Of a DNA stretch of 64,000 bases, positions 25,753 through 37,204 are shown piece by piece; position 1 is the stretch's first letter; each line of letters begins with the position of its first letter. This stretch comes from Amyloporia xantha (Eukaryota > Basidiomycota > Agaricomycetes > Polyporales > Adustoporiaceae): positions 806,001-870,000 of the forward strand of contig JAYKKR010000007.1 of NCBI GenBank assembly GCA_036971615.1, given 5' to 3'. Under the pieces are notes generated by a model that did not search any database, was not told where the DNA came from, and worked only from the letters and a program-made list of their open reading frames with translations. Both the position numbers and the translations under genes were made by a program.

Positions 25753-26066
25753 ATTCCCAGGTAGACACAATCTACATTAGTGATGAGACTGATGTACCCT
25801 TGCTTCGTGTAATTATAAGTTGATCACCGTAGCTTACTTTCGCATTTCCATCTTTGAGGGATGACTTCACCATTCAATACTTACCTGTCAGAACAGCCCT
25901 GAAGTAGTCAAGAACTTGTTCTATCCTGTGGACTGCAGATACTAGCCAAAGTGAAAGTGCATCTATGTCATAGTAATTGCATTCTGAAGTAATCTGTGAG
26001 TGCATTCCTTTGTGCGTGATCATGACATGGAGCGTCACCTAGGAAAATCTAAGAGGATGATAGGTG
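25753..26066. other. Convergent 3' region
   Basis: This 314 bp lies between the stop codons of the hypothetical gene (+) and the alpha/beta hydrolase gene (-). No gene is seen. Confidence 0.5.
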
Positions 26067-27398
26067 CTACAACTTCGGCTTGACCCCAGTGTGCCAGATC
26101 CCAGTTTTGAGCTCCTTACGCTCAAGCATTCCCCACCATTCCAGAACCGTTGCAACAACTTGATCGGCGATCTGCAACGTCAACGTTAAATAGGGTGTAA
26201 AATAAGTACGGAGGACTTCAAGGGCTCACCCCAGTAAAGTTATGATCTGCGTCTTCAACGTAACACAGATTGTGAGTGCCTACAGCCCTTGCCCCCAATG
26301 CTTGAGCATATATGACGGCGTCATATCTATCACGTATGATGAAGTGCTGTATCTGAACTTTCGCGTGAGGACTCACGGCGGGACTATGACGTCCTTCAGG
26401 CCGTGCATGGTGAGAACATCGACTGAGGGAGGAAAGCGATCCCAGAATACCGATGAGTCGATCCTAGCAAACTCGTGATGATCTTCCACAGTTACTCTAG
26501 CCAGATGAACATCAATCTAACGATAAAAGACCGGCGTCTGGATGAAGAAAGTACCTTGCTGAGAATGGCTTGCGAGCTACGACGGCTTTCAACTCATAGT
26601 ACCCTTGAGCGTCAATCTGCTGCTGGTTCTCTGGCTTCCGCATTTGATCTACATGTAAAATAAGGACCGTTCGATTTACAGAGAATGTTCGGCATACCAT
26701 ATAATTTCTATAGCACCCGCCCAGTCAACCGACAGCAAACTAATCTTTCACACCTGTTTCATACTCACATGCATCCTGTATCTGCCACTGACGTTGACGT
26801 ACCCTCTCACGGTTTTCGTCTCTGCAGCGGGGTATCGACAGAGCCAGAGCATCCCCGCAACACTTCCACGTGAATGACCCACGACCAAGTCAATGACGTA
26901 GCCATACTTCCTAGTCAAATGCTCAACCACGACATGGATGTCAAGTACATCATCATGAATGTTTCCTAATCGCCAAGGCCCTGGCGTTTCGTGATTCCCT
27001 CTGAGTATACGCGGATCGACATGGTGAGAGGAGAGCAGGATGAGGGAACAGATACGTGGCTTACCGGAAATCAAAACGAAAGGAGTCAATAGGCAGCTGG
27101 AGGGCAAGCCGTTTCTGGAACAGGTAATCCTTGTGTCTGTATATATGTGTGAGCTCATCATTCCGTGACCGTAATATGTTAGGCTGTAATCACCCCATAC
27201 TGCCATGGAGGATCTGCAAGCGCAGTAAGATATCGTGTTGAGCTTTGGACGTGACGATTGAGTACGTACCAAGGCAATATTCCGACCTTGTGTAGGCACC
27301 TCTGGGGCGAGCTGTTCTAGCACTCCGGCTATTGAACAGCTCTCCGCATGAGGATGAGGAATGAACAATTTGGTTGTCTTCTTGGAAGTCGTAGCCAT
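26067..27398 (-). CDS. Alpha/beta-hydrolase fold protein
   Basis: Start ATG 27398, stop TAG 26067-26069, with at least six introns. In order: MATTSKKTTKLFIPHP, ALILHGSMGHKDYLFQKRLA, SFRFDFRGNHETPGPWRLGNI, the nucleophile elbow VVGHSRGSVAG (GXSXG with Ser), LTMHGLKDVIVPP (probable acid residue) and EDADHNFTG (probable His). The HGSMGHKDY oxyanion region, the FDFRGNHE strand and the DHNF motif match soluble serine hydrolases related to dienelactone hydrolase or S33/S9-like esterases. The substrate is not identifiable. It is divergent from VMA6, with 295 bp between the start codons. Confidence 0.85.
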
Positions 27399-27693
27399 GG
27401 CCGTTCGACACCACGTTAGAGACTCGAGAAATCGTCAGTGACTCAGAACGAATTTCAACAACAGCCGGTTTCCGTGAAGGCCCGTTGGGCAGCCGCGGCT
27501 AATAGAGACATCGAGGATGGGACACAAGCGGGATAGCTGAAAGATCTCCTCGGGGATAGCTCGGGCAGCCGTTTGTATTCTACTTTGTATGCGTGGGAAC
27601 ACTGTCATTTAGATAGACGACTTCCGAATTGGCATACCACTGCGCTCGGCGCTTCTGTAACTGTTGCCCATTCACTGTCGAGCTCAAGTCGAC
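27399..27693. promoter_or_regulatory. Shared divergent promoter, alpha/beta hydrolase and VMA6
   Basis: This 295 bp between opposite start codons must hold both core promoters. No motif was assigned. Confidence 0.45.
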
Positions 27694-29033
27694 ATGGAGG
27701 CCCTCTTCTTTAATGTATGCTTATGTCGACTGCGCGTCCGCTGAAATGCTCAACTTACTCAGGGTCATGCATATAGGCAGACACCGGGTTTCTCGAGGGC
27801 ATCGTCAGGGGGTATAAGGCAGGCCTGCTCACCCAGACCCATTATAACAACCTGACACAATGTGAGACGATTGAAGGTGCGTGGTTGAAGACCTTGGTCA
27901 GAATGATCCCGACTAACATTTTGAAAGACTTCCGGACACAGCTGTCCGCGACAGACTATGGGAACTTCCTCGCAAACGAGCCGCTGCCCATCTCAACATC
28001 GACCATTGCAGACAAGGCAACCCAATTGCTCGTCGACCAATTCAACTACCTCCGCAGCAACGCTGTCGCACCGCTCTCCAAGTTCTTTGACTACGTAACG
28101 TGTGTGGACTTTGCTCGCGTCAGCTGAACGCGACTAACTAAAGCAACGTTGGCGTAGGTATGCATATATGATCGACAACGTCATCCTGCTTATTACAGGC
28201 ACACTGCATGAGCGGAATACACAAGAGCTCCTGGAGCGATGTCATCCACTGGGTGTATTTGAGACCCTTCCCGCGCTCTGTGTGGCAACAAATGTCGAGG
28301 AGCTGTACCGCACAGCCCTCGTCGAGACACCACTTGGTCCGTCTTCCCAATTCTCTCGTGTCCTTCTTTGTCCTAATCCCAATTAGCCCCGTATTTCCGT
28401 GACTGCCTGAGCGCTGCGGACCTCGACGACCTCAACATCGAGATCATCCGCAACACGCTCTACAAAGCGTACCTCGAGGACTTCCACGCCTTCTGCGGTA
28501 CGCTCGGTGGGCCAACCGCGGACGTCATGCAGCGCATCCTCGCCTTCGAGGCCGACCGCCGTGCCATCAACATCACCATCAACTCTTTCGGGACCGAGCT
28601 CTCCAAGGAGCGGCGCGCGAAGCTGTTCCCCACCATCGGCCAGCTGTTCCCCGCCGGGAACAACTCGCTTGCTCGCGCGGACGATGTCGAGCAGGTCAGA
28701 CAGGCGTGCGATGGCGTCGCGGAATACCGCGCGTTCTTCGAGTCGTCCCCCGGCGGGTCTGGCCATATGCCGAACGGCGCAAACGAGAGCTCTGCCCATT
28801 TGCTGGGCGACGACGGGTTCGGGGACGCCGGTGCTGCGGCGGAGCTGGAAGATCGGTTCTTCGCGCACGAGGTGCATTTGAACAAGATCGCGTTCCTGCA
28901 GCAGTTCCAGTACGGCGTGTTTTACGCATACATGAAGCTGAAGGAGCAGGAGATCCGGAGCTTGACGTGGATCGCGGAGTGCATCGCGCAGGATGCGAGG
29001 GACAGGATACAGGACTACATTCCGACTTTCTGA
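27694..29033 (+). CDS. VMA6: V-type ATPase V0 subunit d
   Basis: Subunit d is a peripheral V0 subunit that couples the central rotor stalk to the proteolipid ring. Exon 1 (MEALFFN) joins [19 protein letters not shown] at an acceptor in CATATAG. The strong family blocks follow: [87 protein letters not shown] and [16 protein letters not shown]. Five exons are used. Compared with yeast Vma6, a loop before [11 protein letters not shown] is enlarged by roughly 30 residues of Gly/Ser/Ala/Asp ([17 protein letters not shown]). The stop is TGA 29031-29033. Confidence 0.96.
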
Positions 29034-29338
29034 GTCTCATTTGCACCGCTATGTATGTTCCTGATAGGGATGCGGAAGATACATCGTTCCCCCATGTGCG
29101 TATCATTCTCACTGGACAGCGATTTGGAAAATATATACATTTGAATTCTTTCTGATTGCTACCTGACAAATCGTACAAACACGGCATACAGTACTAAGAC
29201 ATTACTACCGATACAGTGGGATAACGTAGACATCTACACAATTCAGAAACCGAACTGGAGACAGAATGCAGAGAGAACACAGAACGGACCCTTTCACCAT
29301 GTATTTTCCGCCGTCGCCTGCATTGTGGCCAGAGACGT
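29034..29338. other. Convergent 3' region
   Basis: This 305 bp lies between the stops of VMA6 (+) and the Sec14-like gene (-). Nothing recognisable. Confidence 0.5.
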
Positions 29339-31019
29339 TCAATGCTGGACGAAATCACCCATTTGGGGCTGCCTCGTCTCGGGATGCTTCTCATACACCT
29401 CTGACACCGGCCCTTCGCTGCTCTTCTTCCTGCCCAGCTTGACCTTCGGCAGCTTCAGCTTCTTGCGCATATTCGACAACGCGCTGGACGCCGACTGTGC
29501 CGAGCCCTGAGACATTTCAGACTTCGCGTCCTCGAACGAGCTTGAATCGCTCGACGGCGTCGGCGGGCCAGACGTGCTCTCGGGCGAACTCTCCGCGGAT
29601 GTCGCTGTCCTCTCCCTGCTGCCGTGCGAATCGACGACTTCCGTGGCCTTGCCGTACGTGTCTGCGCCTGCACCTGTGCCAGCCACCCCCGCGACACCAG
29701 CGGCCTCGGCGTCGGCGGTCTCCTCCCCATCCGGCGTCCCCCGCGCCTGCGCCGCGTCCTCAACCTCCTGCGTCTGTTGCTGGGCTGTCTCCACGTCCTT
29801 CGCCTTCTGTTTCGGGTGCGGTTCTTCCACCTGTGGCGCAGGTTCCTGCTCCTTCGCAGCCTTCTCCGCCCTCTCTTCGCTCTCCGCACGCTGCTTCTGG
29901 TCTCGCTCCTCAAGCGCGGGCTCCCCCTTCCGCTGCGCTTCCCCGTCGGCCTCGTCCTCGTCCTCGCCCTCCATCCCCAAGCCAATTCTCTCCCGCTCGC
30001 CATGCAGCCACTTTTCCCGGCGCCCCTTGCGGCCCTCCATCCACGGGCCCGCATTGCTCAACTTGCACCCGCCTGCCTCCTGGCACTTACACGTCCCACC
30101 GAAGCTCTCGGGGAGGTTCTCCGCGTCGATCTGCGCGAGGAGCACGTCCTTGTAGTCCGTGCCGAGGATGTCGATCTTGGCTAGCGTCTCTTTGGCGAGC
30201 CAGGGCTTGATGAAGGACCAGATGGTCGTGAAGCCGGCGGGTGCGTTGATGATCGCGAGCTGGGCCATACTGCGGGCAGGACGGGACGATCAGTACGCGG
30301 GAAAATGAGGGAGGGAGAGAGATAGCGCACGTCTCGGGGAAGTAGTCTTGCGAGATCTGGAACGAGTCTCGCGCGAGGTTCTTCATCTGCCAGAACTGAC
30401 CGATCCCGAAGCCCTTCAGGTCCACGATGACGAAAGTCCCGTCAATCTGGCGGCCCGCCGCGCGCGCTGAGGCAGGGAGGACCTCGCGGGTGAGCGACTC
30501 GGCGTTTACAACGATCGTCTGCCAGAACTTCTCCGGGGAGATATGCTTGTAGAGCTCGGGCATGTTGATCCCGCCAAAGTGATGAATGTTGAGTGGGCGG
30601 CCCTTCTTGTCCGTCTTGTGGAACCAGAGTGGCCAGCACTCAAAGACCTTGTCGCGCTCGGGGTACTATGGAGCGGATCAGCGCCGGGGCAGGAGCGGTG
30701 AAGGGAGGGACCCACATCGAATGGATCGAGCTGCTTGTATAATTCGTCAATGCCGACCCCTTCGACAGTCTTACGCCAGTGCTGGCAGTTGCTCCACATC
30801 GTGGCCGCAGCTTTGAGGTCAAACTGCCGTGCGCGCAAGAACCGTCTGACGGTCACACAGTGTTAACAAGTTGTACAATACACATGGATGAGAGCATACA
30901 ATAAGGGTAGCATCGTCTGTACCGATAGTATCGCCTTCATGGATGAGATCCTGCTGCTCGAGTTCTTGGCGGAACTGCTTGAGAATGGCGTCTTGCTTGT
31001 CCTTGTTAGGCGGTGACAT
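29339..31019 (-). CDS. Sec14-like CRAL-TRIO lipid-transfer protein with long acidic tail
   Basis: Start ATG 31019 (MSPPNKDKQDAILKQF), stop TGA 29339-29341. The CRAL-TRIO N-terminal helices contain IRFLRARQFDLKAAATMW, and the lipid-binding lobe has NIHHFGGINMPELY, DGTFVIVDLKGFGIGQFW, DYFPETMAQLAIINAPAGFTTIWSFIKPWL, and KIDILGTDYKDVLLAQIDAENLPESFGG followed by Cys-rich CKCQEAGGC. Sec14 proteins move phosphatidylinositol and phosphatidylcholine and support PI4P production at the Golgi. The extra C-terminal part of about 200 residues is Glu/Lys/Ala-rich with coiled-coil character and a Ser-rich end (SSDSSSFEDAKSEMSQG). It ends in a basic NMRKKLKLPKVKLGRKK patch. Whether it is the essential Sec14 or a paralogue is unresolved. 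Confidence 0.92.
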
Positions 31020-31291
31020 CACTACTGAGGGTATACAAGTGTAGAGTAAAAGAATATGGCAGAAATTGGGGAGAGAAAGTGTGCTGAGGGGTATGGTGTG
31101 GTAGAATGGAAAGGAGGGAGTGGAGAGGCTCTTATGTTATTCGAGGAGGCGGCCGAGGCTCACGGATGAGGAGCGCGCGGGGAATGGGTCATCATGCCGC
31201 TCATCATGTCCGAGGTGTCGTCTCCCAACCGCTCCTCCGAGCTGCCCCCACCCATGGATCATCGATTTCAATCTCAATTGCATCCGCCGTC

Positions 31292-31390
31292 TCGGATATG
31301 GTGTAACGGCTAACATTACCGCCTTTCATGATATACTATGTAGCCATTCGTGCCGCGCGGTAGCTCGGGGTTCGATTCCCCGTATCCGAG
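31292..31390 (+). tRNA. tRNA-Glu(UUC) with 27 nt intron
   Basis: The acceptor arms TCGGATA (31292-31298) and TATCCGA (31383-31389) pair fully, with discriminator G at 31390. D-arm sequence GTGTAACGGCTAACAT; anticodon stem ACCGC/GCGGT; loop CTTTCA then C; T-arm CGGGG-TTCGATT-CCCCG. The anticodon TTC reads glutamate codons. The 27 nt intron (31329-31355) begins right after the base 3' of the anticodon, as in nuclear tRNA introns cut by the Sen endonuclease. Internal A and B boxes (GGTTCGATTCC) are intact. Confidence 0.93.
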
Positions 31391-32320
31391 TCTGTGCGAG
31401 GCTACTCATATGTACAAGTTGAATCAACCTCAAATGTTTTTGCTGCCTTATGACCACAAGCTTGGGCTTGCGTGTTCATCAAGACGGTCAAATATTGGCA
31501 GTGGTACCCAGAAGCATAAACAACCGCTGCCGTTGTGATCGAGGCGGTCTCACATGGGCTAAGCACAAACCTCGGTGGACAAATATTGTCCAAGACCGAT
31601 ACGCTCATATTTGTCTGAATCCTTCCCAGCAAGGTAAAATCGGGCGCGTGATTCTCACCTTGAGTCTTACTGCCTCCCACGCTAGGCGGCTCGTTGACTG
31701 TGGCTGCCCGAAGACTTCGCACCCATGATGGCACCGTGTATGGCATGGCATATCTCATTCTAGACTGGGCGCTCGATAGCCGGCCCTGTGAGCAGTCGTG
31801 GGCCACGCCTTCTGACTAGATTGTGGGTGCAATGGCAGAGTTGGTAGTGCATGTGAGGTTGAGACAGTTTCCTTGACCAAGCCTCAAGTCGGACCGACAC
31901 AGTACGATGTTCGAAGTGTGGTAGTTAGGGGACAGACGAGCCACAGGAAACCAGGGTGTGAATACTACGTACCATAGAATAGCAGCAGCAAATCTGTATA
32001 ACGCGTATAATGCATTAGCTTTACCATAGGGTGCAGCCAATGGTGCTGAAGTGAGAACAGCACCGGTCTGCACACCTGTTACTAATTGATTCGTAGCGAT
32101 GCACAATTTCATGATCGTACAATGCCTATAGGTTCCTACGATCTTGATAGCCTCAAGGAGTAAAATTCCAGCGAAGAGCAGGACAGATACCCGATATGCA
32201 TTAGATGGCTACGAACCTTGCTTTTGAGTCGGCCGCAGACCTCGATATATGTATGTACGTGAAAAAACCGGGCGTGCTGTGTGACTGCGGGATATGACAT
32301 GGAAAATAGGGTCTTCGACT
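31391..32320. other. Gene-poor spacer
   Basis: 930 bp. ORFs of 134 and 98 codons on the minus strand (31402-31806, 31816-32112) show no family similarity, and I treat them as chance. No repeat or transposon was found. Confidence 0.45.
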
Positions 32321-33023
32321 CTACTTCTTCTTGACGGATTTTATCCTAACCCTCTCATTGCCGACGAAAATGCCCTACGCAGCCGACGAAATTAGTCCAG
32401 CAGCGAAAGCTAAGAGCAAGACAGACACGCACCTTGCCCTTGTACGGCTCTGGCGGCCTCCACTTCCTGACCTTCGCGGCAAACAGCCCCAGCAGATGCT
32501 TGTCCGTGCAGCTGAGCACGATCTTCGTCGGCAGCGGCACCTCCGCCTTGATGTGGTCCGGAACCGACACGAACACCGGATGTGAGAACCCCAGCTTCAT
32601 ATTCAGCCGCTGCCCACTGCGCCCCTCCCCAGGGCCGCGCGGGTCTGGCTCCAACGCCGCACGGTACCCCACGCCGACGAGGTACAGAGGCACGGTGAAG
32701 CCCTCGGTCATGCCCACGATGGCGTTGTAGATGAGCGTCCGCGTGAGCCCCCACATCGAGCGCTGCTTCTTCTCCGACGCATCCTCCACAGTGAGCGCAA
32801 GCGTGTTGGGCTCCGTGAACGTGAGCTGCATGTACGGGTGGAGGGGGACGGAGGTCGTGCCCAGCGGGCCTTTCACGGAGAGTGCGGTGGTGGAGGGGGT
32901 CAGTGTCACGCCGGCCGGAAAGCTGATGGGTGTTTTGCCTATGTTCGAGATGTAGGCTGCGGAGGTGCAGGCCGAGGAGCTGAAAGAGCGGAAAGCATGG
33001 CGGATAGGATGTCGCAGGATCAT
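32321..33023 (-). CDS. MRPL6: Mitochondrial ribosomal protein uL6m
   Basis: A large-subunit mitoribosome protein. ATG 33023 gives MILRHPIRHAFRSFSSSA, a basic amphipathic presequence with an RSFSSSA cleavage-like site. Mature uL6 sequence follows: YISNIGKTPISFPAGV, SVKGPLGT, IYNAIVGMTEGFTVPLYLVGVGYRA, LGFSHPV and FAAKVRKWRPPEPYKGKG. A single intron near the 3' end joins this to IFVGNERVRIKSVKKK. Longer upstream frames with non-ATG or distant starts exist, but the presequence fits this start. Confidence 0.93.
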
Positions 33024-33277
33024 GACGGCCACTGAGAGCGTTGAACGTTGAGATTTTGCTGTCGCTGTGTATACACTCTGTGACATACGCGTGACATTCG
33101 TGTTTAGGCGCGTCACATCACGATCAACGACGAGTCCCGATCGCGCACATTACGCTGAACGAGCGCAAGATCAAATATTGTTTATATCCACAGCGATGTT
33201 CAGGAATCAAGACATGACATTCATGCGACTCTAATATAGTACAGATGCGTGCAGTTCTTTTATTTCCAGACCTCGGC

Positions 33278-34958
33278 CTATGACAATGACGCGCCGACCA
33301 GCGTAGGTGCGACACATACCCCGTCCTTGGTGCGTATCTTGTGGACACTCTTCGTCACAGGGTTCACCCATGCCGCTTCCTTGCTCTCAAGCGTGATAAA
33401 TCCTACACGAAAACAAGTCTGTCTCGATGAAAGAAGGGTAACATCATAAATGCATACCTGGCTGGACGGTCTCGAAGATCTTTTTCTTAGGGTTCAATTG
33501 GGAAAGCGGAATCGCATCTGGTGGCATCCGTCAGTTTTGGAACGCGATAGGGAATACTGGCTCTTACTTTCGAAGTCTGGGCCCTCGAAGTAGACACGTT
33601 CCCCAGGTTTTGAATTCGATGGCGGCTGGATAAGCTCAATACCACCCTCCTTGCCGTCTTTAGAGGTCGCCTGTGCATAAGATTCGGACATTTCATATAT
33701 GCAAAGCGTATAGGTAAAACTTGTACACTCACGCATAATACCATCGCGAAACTCTTTACACCACGCATGTTCGCTGGCTTCAAATTGCACTATGCAAGAA
33801 GTGTGAGGAGCCGGGGACAGGAAAAGCCTGCGAAAACTTACGACGCCAACAAGGTACTTGTCCTGCATTTCCTCGATAGGGATGTAATGCACCAACCCGG
33901 ATACGACTGTCCGTGGCCCAGTTTCCTCCCCAAAGTCGATTTGCTAAAGGATTAGTAAATCATCAAGCAACCATTCGAAAACATAGACAATCTATGTATA
34001 ACACACCTCAACATATAGACCATCAGCGTCTGGATGCTTCTTGACTACCGGGGAGTTGTAGATCAAGACTTCGAAACGGCACAATATGCAACAACTCACT
34101 GTCGATGATATGACCGACGCGGAGATCAATCATGGACGGAACAGGCTCTCCAGCACCCTCATCAGCTGGAGCCTTGCCACCACCACCGGCCGCTTTCTTC
34201 TTCCCTGCATCAGCGGCCTCAGGTGCTTTCTTCTCCTTCTCCTTCTTCTCCTTCTTTTGTGTCTTTCCTTCGCTCGCGGGAGCCTCTTCACTCTTCTCCA
34301 CGGTTGACGGAGCCTCCTTGCCCTTCTTTCCCTTTTCCGCCTGCAGGAGCAGAGGATGGATCAGACGAGGCACTCGCAACGGGTGCCTTCTCTTTCTTCT
34401 TGGGAGGGTCCGCTTTTCGTTCAGCTCTCGGCGCGTTGTCAAGATCAAATGTAACGACAGAGAACGCCGGCGCAAGAGTTGAAGCCGCCTGGCGAACCTC
34501 AGGACGCGATTGAATGTGATCGAAGTAGCGTGTCACGGCAGGATACGAATAGTATTGGGGTGGTTGCAGTTGGGACTGTAGCAAGAGAGGATCGGAGATC
34601 AGCCGACAAAGTATGGATACGATTAGGAAACCTACGAGGACAGGATGCAGAGCTCCATACAGGGCTGTATCGGCAGCTGTTAAGTAGTTACTGACGATAT
34701 AGGTTCGGGGTGTGAGTTGAGTATCTAGATCCTATGAAGCCAAGTCAACGTTCGAACAAGACCTTCGCTACCAAGCTTGCTCACCTTCAGATTCTGCGGT
34801 TGTGCAACACCGCCGTGCCCGATCTTCTCAATCCACTCTGCCACTTCGCTCTTGTCCTTTTCTGACTTTCCGAAGTCTTTGCTCCCGTCAGAAGCGGCTC
34901 TTGCCACAAGATCACGCAGCGGGACCGGGAGTTTTGTCAAAGCGGCTGCAGATGCCAT
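33278..34958 (-). CDS. ARC1: tRNA-binding aminoacylation cofactor Arc1 (AIMP1/EMAP II family)
   Basis: Arc1 gathers methionyl- and glutamyl-tRNA synthetases in the cytosol and delivers tRNA to them. The start is ATG 34958. An N-terminal GST-like helical part (VAEWIEKIGHGGVAQPQNLK, NYLTAADTALYGALHPVL) precedes a long Lys/Ala/Glu linker (GKGKEGQ- and EKSEEAPASEGKTQKKEKKE-type) that can bind tRNA. The C-terminal OB-fold tRNA-binding domain shows SMIDLRVGHI, VKKHPDADGLYVE, GPRTVVSGLV, LKPANMRGVKS, PPSNSKPGERVYFEGPDF and VHKIRTKDGVCV. Many introns split the C-domain. It sits 1.9 kb from a tRNA-Glu gene, whose product is a likely client; this is only proximity. Confidence 0.94.
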
Positions 34959-35301
34959 GGTTCTCGACAGTAGGAACAGTGAAGGCTGCAGTGGATGGAA
35001 TCTGGAATTATGCTGCAAAAGTCGAGTCAAGCAGATCATAGTCGAGCGCCTTCACGTGCTCCTCTCGACACTTGAGAGTTGTGCTATATTCGCGTTCTCG
35101 ATCGCGTGCCGCTTGTTTTCTGGTCTCTTGAGGCCCGTTCCTACCTTTCAAATCCTGCTGGCCGGAGAGATTTTGGTATTCAAGCAGACGTGTTGTAATG
35201 CTTTACATATGTTTGATATAATGTATCGACATCGAGGAATGCGGAGGATGGTGTGAGCGTTCGTGAAGACATGAGGGGAGGCCTGAATACGTGCTATATG
35301 A
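34959..35301. other. Short spacer, ARC1 promoter region
   Basis: This 343 bp lies between two minus-strand genes and holds the ARC1 upstream region. Nothing specific was identified. Confidence 0.4.
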
Positions 35302-36625
35302 TCATCTATTCGAATGTGAAGGGCGCTGCTGCGAATATATCGTCCGTCCAGGTGCATCTGTCATTCCGCCCCCTCTGCTGCCATTGAACAACAGCCGATG
35401 GTCATCCAAAAATCCGCTGGCAGGCCCTGTGTAATGTGCGGGCGACCAGGCATCCTCGCGCATACTGGCTGACGAGTGATTGTCAGTAGAATAGGACACG
35501 CGAGGAGCGGCGGGGGGTGGCATGCTACTGAAAGATGCAGAGCTGATACCGTTCTGACGAGGCACGCCATTCACAGAGGCAGATTCCCGCGCATCCGATG
35601 CCCGTGAAGACCTGTTCCTAATCCGCGCACTGCTCGGTCTGGTAGCGGCATTCGCGCTGATGCTCCCACCCGCACTCGTTTCACCTTCGCCATTCTGACT
35701 CCATCTCCCCTTGCTATCGCGCTGGCGTCGAGTGCTAGTTGCACTGGCACTACCGTTCACTTTTTCTTTGCCATTCGATTGGCGACTCTTGGTTTTATGC
35801 TTTGTTATATCCGAAATGCTGGGTGGCGTAGACGTGACGACCGGAATGGGTTGGATCACAGGTGGTGGTGCTATTGCGGGGTCGTCTGCTGCGAGATTCT
35901 TCTCCCTCAGTGCTCTCTGTTCTAGTGCCTGTGCAAGTGTTGTCGGTGCGGGTATCATGTCTACCATTGGACTTCAGTCAGAAAGGAACCAGACGGTAAA
36001 TGACTAAATACCTTGGAGAAATTCCAATTTTGGGTATGTCTTCACGACAGATGCTGGGAGTCAGTGTTACGTGAGGAAGCGGGCCATTGAGAATCAAGAA
36101 ATAGACGAACCGACATCGCGATAGTTTACAACAGATCGTCTTTGCTCGTTAGCCGTGCTCCCGCTGGCCTCAGCGAGGCGCTTTACGAACTCTTCCTAGG
36201 GGTCGGGTACACATGTTCAGCAAGAACAGCAATAAAGTAATGCAAGTAATGCCAACACTCACTGTGGCAATGGACAACGTGAACAAAGCTTCCTTCGACA
36301 TGTGTCCTCCTCCACCTACAAAGCGGCCCCAACCAACGTGGCCACGCCCATTCAACACAACACCGAGAACAACACAAGATGGCGTACCGTCTGCATGCAT
36401 GATATTTTCGACACGCGTGGGTGGAATGAGTGTATGTCCCGGAACGCGTTCTCCTATTCTTCGTGGACGCGTCTTGCTTGAGGAGGGACTCCCGTTCACT
36501 GTAGGGATCTCCTCGTCCCCGTCCAAGTCGGAGTCCAACTGATCGACCTCGTCTTCATCGTCTACGTCCGCTTCGCCGTGTGCAGGAGGCTGGAACCCAG
36601 AGAGTGATGCGGAGCTGTACGCCAT
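35302..36625 (-). CDS. Histone-fold protein of the CBF/NF-Y type (Dpb3/POLE4/CHRAC-like)
   Basis: The start is ATG 36625. An acidic N-terminus (DVDDEDEVDQLDSDLDGD) precedes the fold. Spliced, it reads TRVENIMHADGGGGHMSKEALFTLSIATEEFVKRL, then EQRRSVVNYRDVASVVKTYPKLEFLQDMIP, which is the pattern of Dpb3/CHRAC-type histone folds (helix 1 RVENIM, helix 2 SKEALFTLSIATEEFV, then DVASVV and a conserved FL-DMIP). The remaining 200 residues are Ser/Arg/Pro-rich and disordered, with no recognised domain. Such proteins pair with a Dpb4-like partner in DNA polymerase epsilon or in ISWI chromatin remodelling complexes. Which complex applies cannot be told from sequence. The fold looks clear; the subgroup assignment is moderate. 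Confidence 0.8.
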
Positions 36626-37204
36626 GTGGTGAGCCAGTGGTATGAGTAGTGCACCTTAGGACAAGACAATTCGGTCGTGGAGGCTCGGTTAGAGATGGGC
36701 AGTGAGGCAACGGATCTTCGGAAAGTGGCCCTCGGGGATGTGGCACGCTGGAAAGACTGAAACGAACAAGGGGGTCCTGCGAAGACGTAACGCTTACCGG
36801 GTCACGGTACTGGCCCCCCCTCGACGTGCGTCAACTTCCGTCAAGTACACTTATGAAGACGAGCCAGCACTGAGCAGTCATTGTTCCGCGGGTACTTAGG
36901 CCTGGCGTCCCTCCATAATTGCGAGGGCAAGATCATGAGGTACCAGAACGAAAGCTATCTCTCTCCGTCCATTAGACTTCGGAGTGATCCCAAATAGGTC
37001 AAGAGTAATACATTTATGCTTGAACTTGAACCAAGCGACACTGCACTGATCGCTCTTCAAGTAATGGACTCGGAATCGGAAAAACAAATGGTAATACATT
37101 GGTTAAGTGGAGGTTGTATAATACAGAGTGATAATGAATGGCCTGTCGAAATTGTACATCAAACTTCCCAATATTAATTCCTTCGGTCATAGTGCCACAA
37201 TCCT
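36626..37204. other. Intergenic stretch, no gene
   Basis: This 579 bp runs from the HSP20 stop to the upstream side of the histone-fold gene. It probably holds the promoter of the latter. No motif or repeat was recognised. Confidence 0.45.

Noticed and set aside
22446..29033. V-ATPase gene cluster as a functional operon
   Set aside because: The genes are separated by three unrelated genes on both strands. Proximity alone is not evidence of co-regulation.
31402..32112. Two minus-strand frames of 134 and 98 codons
   Set aside because: No family similarity; the sequence next to the tRNA gene lacks coding character.
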